A model generated the notes under the pieces. The model was not told the DNA's origin and ran no database searches. It was given only the letters and a program-made list of their open reading frames with translations. Source: Candidatus Symbiothrix dinenymphae (GTDB lineage: Bacteria; Bacteroidota; Bacteroidia; Bacteroidales; Azobacteroidaceae). From it: a DNA stretch of 64,000 bases. Location of the stretch: contig BBRT01000041.1 of NCBI GenBank assembly GCA_001417715.1, forward strand, positions 1 to 64,000, given 5' to 3'. A program made the translations under genes and the position numbers. This document shows, piece by piece, positions 40,013 through 46,437 of this stretch (the stretch's first letter is position 1; each line of letters starts with the position of its first letter).

Positions 40013-40666
40013 TCATTTCCGGAGACTGCGGATATATTCCTTCATATCTGCATCCAGATGCTCCCAATCGTCCGCCATTTGAAAAATGGTCATGCCTTCG
40101 CCGTTTTTTATGTGAATATCAGCACCCTGCTTCACCAATAATTTTACTAATGGGAGATTGTTTTTTTCTGCTGCATAATGTAGCGGAACGCAATTATAGT
40201 TGCCGTCAAAATTAGGCACTGCTTGTACGCTTGCCCCTGCCTTAATCAGGAGTTCAGCCATTTTGAGAGCCACCGCCTTGTCGTCATTCAGGCAGGCCAT
40301 AGAAAGGAGAGTGGTGCCGCTTTCGCCATAAACCGTTTTTACGTCTTCGCCTTGTTGAATCAGATATTCCACAACTTTAGGTTTCCCGAACCAGACGGAC
40401 ACACATAAAGCACCGTACTCAAATGTATCATCGCCCATACAACCGGTTGTGCAGGCTCCCTTCTGCATCAATTCCTTCACTTTATCCAAATTTCCGTTGC
40501 GGCAAGCCAAGCCCAATGCGGTAAACTGATGGTCATCAATTGTTTTGATAAATTCATCGTGACATTCCTGAGCATCTGCGGTGTTCGCACCGCCTTTTTT
40601 GTTGTTGCATCCGGCGAGCATCAGCAGGCTCGCGGCGGATAACAGTAAAATTTTTGTTGTTTTCAT
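40013..40666 (-). CDS. Ankyrin-repeat lipoprotein
   Basis: A 217-residue lipoprotein with signal KILLLSAASLLMLAGC and about four ankyrin repeats (TALGLACRNGNLDKVKELM, PKVVEYLIQQGEDV, LLSMACLNDDKAVAL, PLHYAAEKNNLPLVKLL). It probably sits in the periplasm or on the surface and mediates protein contacts. Its signal-peptide DNA is nearly the same as that of the next lipoprotein at 41.5 kb, suggesting duplication or gene conversion. Confidence 0.85.
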   Translation of the reverse strand: MKTTKILLLSAASLLMLAGCNNKKGGANTADAQECHDEFIKTIDDHQFTALGLACRNGNLDKVKELMQKGACTTGCMGDDTFEYGALCVSVWFGKPKVVEYLIQQGEDVKTVYGESGTTLLSMACLNDDKAVALKMAELLIKAGASVQAVPNFDGNYNCVPLHYAAEKNNLPLVKLLVKQGADIHIKNGEGMTIFQMADDWEHLDADMKEYIRSLRK

Positions 40667-40688
40667 TTTTATTTCAATTATTTAATTT

Positions 40689-41819
40689 TTAATCCTCCCC
40701 CAACTGAAAGTCAATCAACAGCCACTTGCCTTCGATGTTTTCGAAAGTGAGCACATAGATAAGGCGGTCGCCATTATAAAAGTTATAGATATATCGGACA
40801 CCATAATATTCTTCAAAAGTACCGCGATAGGTGATGTTGCCAACTTCTATCTCTCCGTCAAGAACATGCCCCCAGCCTATCGAACACCAATCTTCCCGCT
40901 TTAAATCAACATCACTCGCATTGGAAGGCAATGGAAATTGAATGTGCGAAAGTTGATAGTCGCCTTTATTTATGAAAAATTTCTTTATGAAATCTTGAAA
41001 GTCGGGAGACCTGAATTGACGGTTAAGTGCCTCTTCACGAGCTATTAATTCTCCCTCAAGACCGCCGTAATTTTCATAAAAAAACACCCGCCAACCTTTC
41101 CTTTCTGCAAGGTACGCATCACACATGTCATCCTTACCCGGATTTCCTGCCAAATCAATCCTGCCGCAAAGATTTGTAGGTAAAGCCTTAAATATGGCAT
41201 TGATAGCTTTTGCCGATAACTCATTGTTGCCGCAAGACAATGTTTTTAATTTTGGGCTTTTGCTCACATCCAAACCGGTGAGCTGATTGCCGCTACAATC
41301 CAGGTAAGTTAAATTTTCTGCTATTGCGGTAATAGTATGGGATTCGGACTTTTTATAGGTGTGCTTAATATTGCGCTTGTTGCAAGGCGCAAATGTTTCG
41401 CTTGTGCCGTCTCCCCAATCTATGGTAAGACTTTGGGCAGTTATATTAGACGAAAATACCTTACCGGTAATGGTCATTGTAAACCCTTCACGAGCATCAT
41501 TGCTGCTTTTCTTTCCGCATCCGGCAAGCATCAACAGGCTCGCGGCGGATAATAGCAAAACGTAAACACCACTTACATGCGATTTCATTGTTTTCACACC
41601 TTTTTCAATCCGTGACACATAAGATTTGTCCGCACCTTTCCGTCGGGCAAGTTCATTCTGCTTTAGACGTGCGTTTTTTCGTGCATCTAACAAAACCTGA
41701 CCGGCATAAAATGCATAAGCATCTTCATCAAATTTTGCCCTTTCAGGTGTTCCGTGTGCGCCGTATTGCGCCGCCAACACATCACTGTAATTTCTAACCT
41801 TGTGGTCGTTTGTCTGCAT
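40689..41819 (-). CDS. HigA-like antitoxin HTH fused in frame to an LRR/PKD-like lipoprotein
   Basis: One ORF of 376 residues joins two unrelated parts. Residues 1-77 form an XRE-type antitoxin N terminus with HTH (ARLKQNELARRKGADKSYVS RIEKG, space added), cut before its last helices. From Met78 (ATG 41588) a complete lipoprotein begins: VLLLSAASLLMLAGC, a PKD-like DWGDGTSETF unit, an LRR-like LDCSGNQLTGLDVSKSPKL, and a C-terminal domain of unknown function. The lipoprotein probably uses ATG 41588. The antitoxin start overlaps the HigB-like gene by 26 bp, so the toxin's partner is truncated or tethered to a signal peptide. Confidence 0.75.
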   Translation of the reverse strand: MQTNDHKVRNYSDVLAAQYGAHGTPERAKFDEDAYAFYAGQVLLDARKNARLKQNELARRKGADKSYVSRIEKGVKTMKSHVSGVYVLLLSAASLLMLAGCGKKSSNDAREGFTMTITGKVFSSNITAQSLTIDWGDGTSETFAPCNKRNIKHTYKKSESHTITAIAENLTYLDCSGNQLTGLDVSKSPKLKTLSCGNNELSAKAINAIFKALPTNLCGRIDLAGNPGKDDMCDAYLAERKGWRVFFYENYGGLEGELIAREEALNRQFRSPDFQDFIKKFFINKGDYQLSHIQFPLPSNASDVDLKREDWCSIGWGHVLDGEIEVGNITYRGTFEEYYGVRYIYNFYNGDRLIYVLTFENIEGKWLLIDFQLGED

Positions 41820-42132
41820 AATATGCCTCCTTTATTTTAATTGCTTTTTCTATTTCGCCTACGGGCGTTTGTTGCGTTTTCTTTTGAAAACCATTGAATA
41901 ATACAACTACATTGCCCTCATCAAAGATAAAAAACACTCGGTAGATATTGCTTTCGTATTCCAATCGTAATTCATACAAACCATCACGAATATGCTTGAT
42001 AAATTTTGTTGGTAGCCTATCCTGTGTTTCAAGCAACGAAATGAGATAATTCATTTTGATAAGTTCCTTTGGCGACAAAGTTTCTATAAACTGCTCAAAA
42101 TAATTGCCGTATGTCGTTATTATCCGTTTCAC
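41794..42132 (-). CDS. higB: HigB/RelE-like toxin (Gp49 type)
   Basis: A 112-residue mRNA-interferase-like toxin. Features: YGNYFEQFIETLSPKELIKM, the strand LYELRLEYESNIYRVFFIFD, and the family-typical VVLFNGFQKKTQQTPVGEI. HigB-type toxins cut mRNA on the ribosome. The family start matches a GTG at 42132, only 4 bp after the TACCTTTG box (42137-42144), which implies a leaderless mRNA. The antitoxin downstream is part of a fusion, so neutralisation is uncertain. Confidence 0.85.
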   Translation of the reverse strand: MKRIITTYGNYFEQFIETLSPKELIKMNYLISLLETQDRLPTKFIKHIRDGLYELRLEYESNIYRVFFIFDEGNVVVLFNGFQKKTQQTPVGEIEKAIKIKEAYYADKRPQG

Positions 42133-42136
42133 GGTG

Positions 42137-42144
42137 CAAAGGTA
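42137..42144 (-). promoter_or_regulatory. higB promoter -7 box, apparently leaderless
   Basis: TACCTTTG on the minus strand, preceded by AAAGTTG and followed by CACC and the GTG start. Transcription initiating about 7 bp downstream would give an mRNA with little or no leader. Confidence 0.55.
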
Positions 42145-42252
42145 CAACTTTTTTTGAATTATCAAACATCCAACATCGAAATTTTTCCATAGTGGGGCGG
42201 TTTTTTTTTCGCATCAAATTTATGATGACAAAGAAGACCGAAGGTCTTCAAT

Positions 42253-42414
42253 CTACCCCGTATGGGGTACAATTTCGATAACCCCGTACAAGCGAAGCGC
42301 AGTGCGGGGTAGGGTGGTATCCTCCCCAAAATTTGATATATCCTCCCGATATTGCTCTTCCAAGGAACCTTGGCTTGCATTTTGAGCAAGCACTTTCGGC
42401 TTCATGTAATTCAT
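42253..42414 (-). CDS. Small peptide with KPKVLAQNASQGS motif, possible RiPP-type precursor
   Basis: A 53-residue ORF starts at ATG 42414 behind a strong AAAGGAGG site, rare in this window. The peptide begins MNYMKPKVLAQNASQGS, which resembles leader parts of short modified-peptide precursors in Bacteroidota. An acidic stretch (LEEQYREDISNFGED) follows. The C terminus reads into a TACCCCGTATGGGGTA-type palindrome. No radical-SAM or other maturase gene is nearby and no Cys is present, so the role is a guess. Confidence 0.4.
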   Translation of the reverse strand: MNYMKPKVLAQNASQGSLEEQYREDISNFGEDTTLPRTALRLYGVIEIVPHTG

Positions 42415-42623
42415 AATTACCTCCTTTTTAGTTGTTATGCCTCCACTTTCTCGGCTATTGGCATCTCCGTTGCAGGTCTTTTTTAGTTCATCCTGCAATA
42501 TGAATTTTGCGTTTTTTGCACATAAAAATAGCGTGGAATCAACCTATCTGGTTATCTGGTTTCCACGCCTATCTCTCCGACAAGCTGTTCCACGCCGCAA
42601 GGGTACGAAAAATTAATTAATTT

Positions 42624-42743
42624 CTATTCCATCATGTTCAACCGTTCATCGCCACGCGCCTGTGAGCCGAACAAAATCAATTTGTCGTTTGGCATTATTT
42701 GCCGCTTCAATGCCTGAATTTCTTTGAATATCTGCTGATTCAT
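42624..42743 (-). pseudogene. Internally deleted copy of the MNT nucleotidyltransferase gene
   Basis: This 39-codon remnant repeats the first 34 codons of the MNT gene at 43162-43473 (MNQQIFKEIQALKRQ to GSQARGDER) with at most a few base changes. It then jumps out of frame to a copy of that gene's last 25 bp. It lies 5 bp after the HEPN stop, so an MNT-HEPN-MNT tandem probably existed. The DxD of the catalytic site is lost. Confidence 0.75.
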
Positions 42744-42748
42744 AGCGT

Positions 42749-43165
42749 CTAATCTATTTTTATTTTTTTTTGCATAATCAACTGTTCGAGAAAACAAATG
42801 TACTCCTCCGCTGGTGCAATCAACGGTAGCACATCTGCCTCTTCAATCGTTATCCAATCATCATAATCGCCTGTTTGTCGCAATTCAAAAAGCTTTTTGT
42901 AGAATTTTCCTTGTTCGATGCTAACAATACCTTGTTTGACAAAAGATAAACCTAACATACTTATAACTCCAGCGTGTGATTGTGCCGAATGTCCGTACTT
43001 AATAAGTAAAGCACTTGTTACATAGTAGCAAGCATAATACAACCGATTTGCAACTACCCGCCAATGTCCCAATTTGACAATATCTTTTGCCTCTAATAAT
43101 GTATCCTTCGCCTTTTGCACACGAAGGGTTACGATTAATTTTCTTTCTTTTTCGTTCAAATTCAT
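42749..43165 (-). CDS. HEPN-domain protein of a HEPN-MNT toxin-antitoxin pair
   Basis: A 138-residue all-helical protein with the HEPN signature ANRLYYACYYVTSALL, then HSAQSHAGVISMLGLSFVKQG and a C-terminal EEADVLPLIAPAEEYI. In HEPN-MNT modules the HEPN protein is usually the toxin (RNase) and is AMPylated by the MNT partner. A strict Rx4-6H motif is not obvious, so nuclease activity is uncertain. Its ATG overlaps the MNT stop by 4 bp. Confidence 0.82.
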   Translation of the reverse strand: MNLNEKERKLIVTLRVQKAKDTLLEAKDIVKLGHWRVVANRLYYACYYVTSALLIKYGHSAQSHAGVISMLGLSFVKQGIVSIEQGKFYKKLFELRQTGDYDDWITIEEADVLPLIAPAEEYICFLEQLIMQKKIKID

Positions 43166-43473
43166 ACTATTTCTATTCCTTCATGTTCGACATTTTTGTA
43201 AAAAGGGGAAGGTTTTCGTTTTTCCCATTCCGAGGTGGTGTAAATCTTGGTGCTTAGATACACTCCATACCCCCAACCTAAATCTGTGAAAGGATAACCG
43301 TACTTGTCCTCGTCATCGGCTTCTTTGAGAGGCTTATCCAAAAGCACAAGCAAATCCCAATCTGATTCCGGACGCTCATCGCCACGCGCCTGTGAGCCGA
43401 ACAAAATCAATTTGTCGTTTGGCATTATTTGCCGTTTCAATGCCTGAATTTCTTTGAATATCTGCTGATTCAT
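43162..43473 (-). CDS. MNT-type minimal nucleotidyltransferase, HEPN partner
   Basis: A 103-residue nucleotidyltransferase with the catalytic block LFGSQARGDERPESDWDLLV (GS and DxD). MNT antitoxins inactivate the HEPN toxin by adding AMP to it. Start ATG 43473 matches the deleted duplicate's start; a TAACTTTG box lies about 20 bp upstream. The gene is coupled to HEPN by an ATGA overlap. Confidence 0.85.
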   Translation of the reverse strand: MNQQIFKEIQALKRQIMPNDKLILFGSQARGDERPESDWDLLVLLDKPLKEADDEDKYGYPFTDLGWGYGVYLSTKIYTTSEWEKRKPSPFYKNVEHEGIEIV

Positions 43474-43598
43474 ATTGTCTAATATTTTATGCAAAGTTAC
43501 AACAATTTTTGTTACACCGCCCTGCTTCTCGGTATTAAATTTATCTCTATTCAAAAAATAATGCTAACTTTGCGGGCAATTTTGTCACAAAAAAGATT

Positions 43599-44552
43599 AT
43601 GAGTGTCATTGATTTGTTGAATAAAACGGGGAAGACGGCGTTTTCGTTTGAGATTTTGCCGCCGCTGAAGGGTAATAATTTTTCCAAAGTGTGTGCGATT
43701 ATTGATAAGTTGAAGGAATTTGACCCGAAATATATCAATATCACAACCCACCACAGCGAAAATGTCTTTAAGGAGAATGCGGACGGCTCGCTCACGAAGG
43801 TGAATGTGAGCAAACGCCCCGGCACTGTGGCGATTGCATCCGCCATTCAGAGCAAATATCACATTCCGGCAGTGCCTCATGTGGTCTGCAAGGGCTTCAC
43901 GAAGGAGGAGACGGAATACGCGCTGATTGATTTGCAATACCTCGGCGTGACGGAGTTATTGCTCTTGCGAGGCGACATTAAAACTTTGGATTCCAACAAG
44001 ATAGATGCTTCAAAAACCCACGAACATGCCAGCGGTTTAATCCAGCAGGTGGTGGATTTCAACAACGGCAAGGATGTGGACGGCAATGTGTTTGACAAGC
44101 CTGAAACGCCGTTCTCGTTTGGCGTGGCGTGCTACCCCGAAAAGCACGAGGAGGCACCCAATATGGAGTCGGACATCGCGTTTTTGAAGCAAAAAATCGC
44201 CATGGGCGCCGAATATGCGGTAACACAGATGTTTTTTGACAACCAAAAATACTTCGATTTTGTTGCCCGTGTCCGCCAAGAGGGTATCACGGTGCCGATT
44301 ATACCGGGCATCAAGCCTATTGTGCTGTTGAGCCAATTGACTGTGCTGCCAAAGATTTTTCGCTCAGAGTTGCCGTCCGACCTGGTGCGCGAGCTAACCC
44401 GTTGCCGGACAGACGATGAGGCAAAGCAAGTGGGCGTAGAATGGAGTATTGCGCAATGCCGGGAATTGCTCAAAGCGGGTGTGCCAAGCCTGCATTTTTA
44501 CACGCTGATGGCAACGGAGAGCGTGCGGCAAATTGCAAAAACTATTTATTGA
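43599..44552 (+). CDS. metF: Methylenetetrahydrofolate reductase
   Basis: The 317-residue flavoenzyme makes 5-methyl-THF for methionine synthesis. The N-terminal FSFEILPPLKG carries the catalytic Glu. Others are YINITTHHSE, VPHVVCKGFT, LLLRGD (folate/FAD site), and PIIPGIKPI. It is full length and has a TAACTTTG box upstream. Its stop overlaps the next start (TGATG), so it is co-translated with holB. Confidence 0.95.
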   Translation: MSVIDLLNKTGKTAFSFEILPPLKGNNFSKVCAIIDKLKEFDPKYINITTHHSENVFKENADGSLTKVNVSKRPGTVAIASAIQSKYHIPAVPHVVCKGFTKEETEYALIDLQYLGVTELLLLRGDIKTLDSNKIDASKTHEHASGLIQQVVDFNNGKDVDGNVFDKPETPFSFGVACYPEKHEEAPNMESDIAFLKQKIAMGAEYAVTQMFFDNQKYFDFVARVRQEGITVPIIPGIKPIVLLSQLTVLPKIFRSELPSDLVRELTRCRTDDEAKQVGVEWSIAQCRELLKAGVPSLHFYTLMATESVRQIAKTIY

Positions 44553-45583
44553 TGCTGAATTTCAAAGACATAAAAGGACATGCAGACCTCAAGGAGCGGC
44601 TCGTCAAATCCGTTCAGGAGGGCGTGATTCCCCATGCGCGGATATTTTCCGGGCAGGAGGGCGCGGGTGCGTTGCCTTTGGCGGTGGCTTATGCGCGTTA
44701 TTTGCTGTGCACCAATCGGCAGGCGGATGATGCTTGCGGCGTGTGCCCCGGTTGTCAGAAAGTCAACAAGTTAGCGCATCCCGATTTGCATTTCGTGTTT
44801 CCAATCATCAATAAAAAAGGCAGCAAAGATGCTTTTTCGGACGATTTTTTACCTGATTGGCGCGAATTTTTGACGAAAACGCCCCATTCAAGTCTCAGTA
44901 ATTGGCTGGCAAAAATTGATGCCGGCAATTCACAAGGCACGATTTACGCCCGCGAAAGCAACGATATCGTGCGCAAACTGAATTTCAAAAGCTACGAATC
45001 GGACTACAAAGTGATGATTATTTGGCTGCCCGAAAAAATGCAGGAGGCGGCTGCCAATAAATTGTTGAAATTGCTGGAAGAACCGCCCGAAAAAACGGTC
45101 TTTTTGTTGGTGTCCGAAGACCCCGACAGGATTATCACGACCATTCGTTCGCGCTGTCAGCAGTTGATTGTACCGTTAGTTTCGGACGAAAACGTGCGCC
45201 AGACGACCGATGAAACAGATATGTTTTTGGAACTGTTCAAATCCATTATGCGCAATTCGTGGAAACGCGACATTCGCGGGATGAAAACAAAGTCAGAAGA
45301 GTTTCACGCCTTGGGTCGCGACCGCCAAAAATCCTTTCTGACATACGCACAAAGGCAAGTAAGAGAGAATTTCCTCAACATTTTGAACCTCCCCGAAATC
45401 AATTACATGAACGAAAATGAGGCGAATTTTGCGGTCAATTTCCACAAATTTGTCAACGAACGCAACATATTCGACTTCATGGGCGAACTCGAATTGGCCG
45501 AACGACACATCGAATCAAACGTCAACGCCAAGATGGTTTTTTTCGATTTATCAATGAAAATCGCCGTAATGCTGAAAAAATAA
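44552..45583 (+). CDS. holB: DNA polymerase III delta' subunit
   Basis: The 343 residues form a clamp-loader subunit. It has the clamp-loader zinc module (CGVCPGCQKV), an AAA+ fold whose P-loop is degenerate (GQEGAGALPLA), NKLLKLLEEPPEKTVFLLVS, and the SRC motif in IRSRCQQL. Loss of ATP binding is normal for delta'. Start ATG 44552 overlaps the metF stop. In other Bacteroidota I recall holB next to ricT/gldH; here it is 25 kb away. Confidence 0.9.
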   Translation: MLNFKDIKGHADLKERLVKSVQEGVIPHARIFSGQEGAGALPLAVAYARYLLCTNRQADDACGVCPGCQKVNKLAHPDLHFVFPIINKKGSKDAFSDDFLPDWREFLTKTPHSSLSNWLAKIDAGNSQGTIYARESNDIVRKLNFKSYESDYKVMIIWLPEKMQEAAANKLLKLLEEPPEKTVFLLVSEDPDRIITTIRSRCQQLIVPLVSDENVRQTTDETDMFLELFKSIMRNSWKRDIRGMKTKSEEFHALGRDRQKSFLTYAQRQVRENFLNILNLPEINYMNENEANFAVNFHKFVNERNIFDFMGELELAERHIESNVNAKMVFFDLSMKIAVMLKK

Positions 45584-45604
45584 ATTCTAATTAAATATAA
45601 TTTT

Positions 45605-46327
45605 ATGAACAAAAAAATCTTTTTTCCGGTTGCGTTTTTATTTCTAAACGTGCTATTTGCGCAGGCTGCACCGTCAGGCAATGATTCGTTGACTGTGCTT
45701 CAAAAAGTGGAACGATGGTATGAACATAATACCAATTATTACAGCATCACTGCACTGATGGCAGTTGAAAGCTCGTTTATCCCCTTTCCGTCCGAAATCG
45801 TTGTCCCGCCTGCCGCTTATATTGCGAGCAAGCCCGACAGCCCGTTGAATATCCCCCTCATCGTGCTGTTTGCCACATTAGGGTCGATTATTGGCGCGTT
45901 CATCAATTATTTTTTGGCACTGTGGCTGGGGCGTCCGTTTATTTACAAATTTGCCGACAGCCGACTCGGTCATTTGTGCTTGTTGAGCAAGGAAAAAATA
46001 CAACAAGCCGAAGATTATTTTAACGAACACGGCACCATGGCGACTTTCATTGGGCGGTTGATTCCGGGCATCCGGCAGTTAATATCCCTCCCGGCAGGTT
46101 TGGCGCGCATGAATTTGATGAGTTTTGCACTTTATACCACCCTGGGTGCCGGCATCTGGAATATCGTGCTGGCATCTCTCGGCTATGCAGCGCAAGGACA
46201 AGCCGATGTGATTAACGCGTATAGCCATGAAATTGGCTTGGGTGTTGCAGGCTTGATTGTTGCGGTGGCACTTTATTTGGCAGTCAGGAAAATTTGGTTT
46301 AAAAAGCGGGCAGGGTCTGAAAGTTGA
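45605..46327 (+). CDS. DedA-family membrane protein
   Basis: A 240-residue integral membrane protein. A cleavable-looking N terminus (MNKKIFFPVAFLFLNVLFAQA) precedes the DedA core: ESSFIPFPSEIVVPPAAYI, GSIIGAFINYFLALWLGRP, and GRLIPGIRQLISLPAGLARM. DedA proteins are implicated in lipid-carrier (undecaprenyl phosphate) flipping and envelope homeostasis. It may be co-transcribed with holB (21-bp gap). Confidence 0.9.
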   Translation: MNKKIFFPVAFLFLNVLFAQAAPSGNDSLTVLQKVERWYEHNTNYYSITALMAVESSFIPFPSEIVVPPAAYIASKPDSPLNIPLIVLFATLGSIIGAFINYFLALWLGRPFIYKFADSRLGHLCLLSKEKIQQAEDYFNEHGTMATFIGRLIPGIRQLISLPAGLARMNLMSFALYTTLGAGIWNIVLASLGYAAQGQADVINAYSHEIGLGVAGLIVAVALYLAVRKIWFKKRAGSES

Positions 46328-46437
46328 TTTTTTCAAAAAATAATCTTTGTCCTGAATGAAACGGACGAGATAATGAAAGAGATAGATTTAATTTTGTAAT
46401 TTATGTTTATAACTAACAATGCCGCATTTTTTATCTC

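Noticed and set aside
45605-45680. DedA-type protein as a secreted protein because of its signal-like N terminus
   Set aside because: The rest has the multi-helix membrane core of DedA; the N terminus may be a cleaved signal or a first helix, but the protein is integral.
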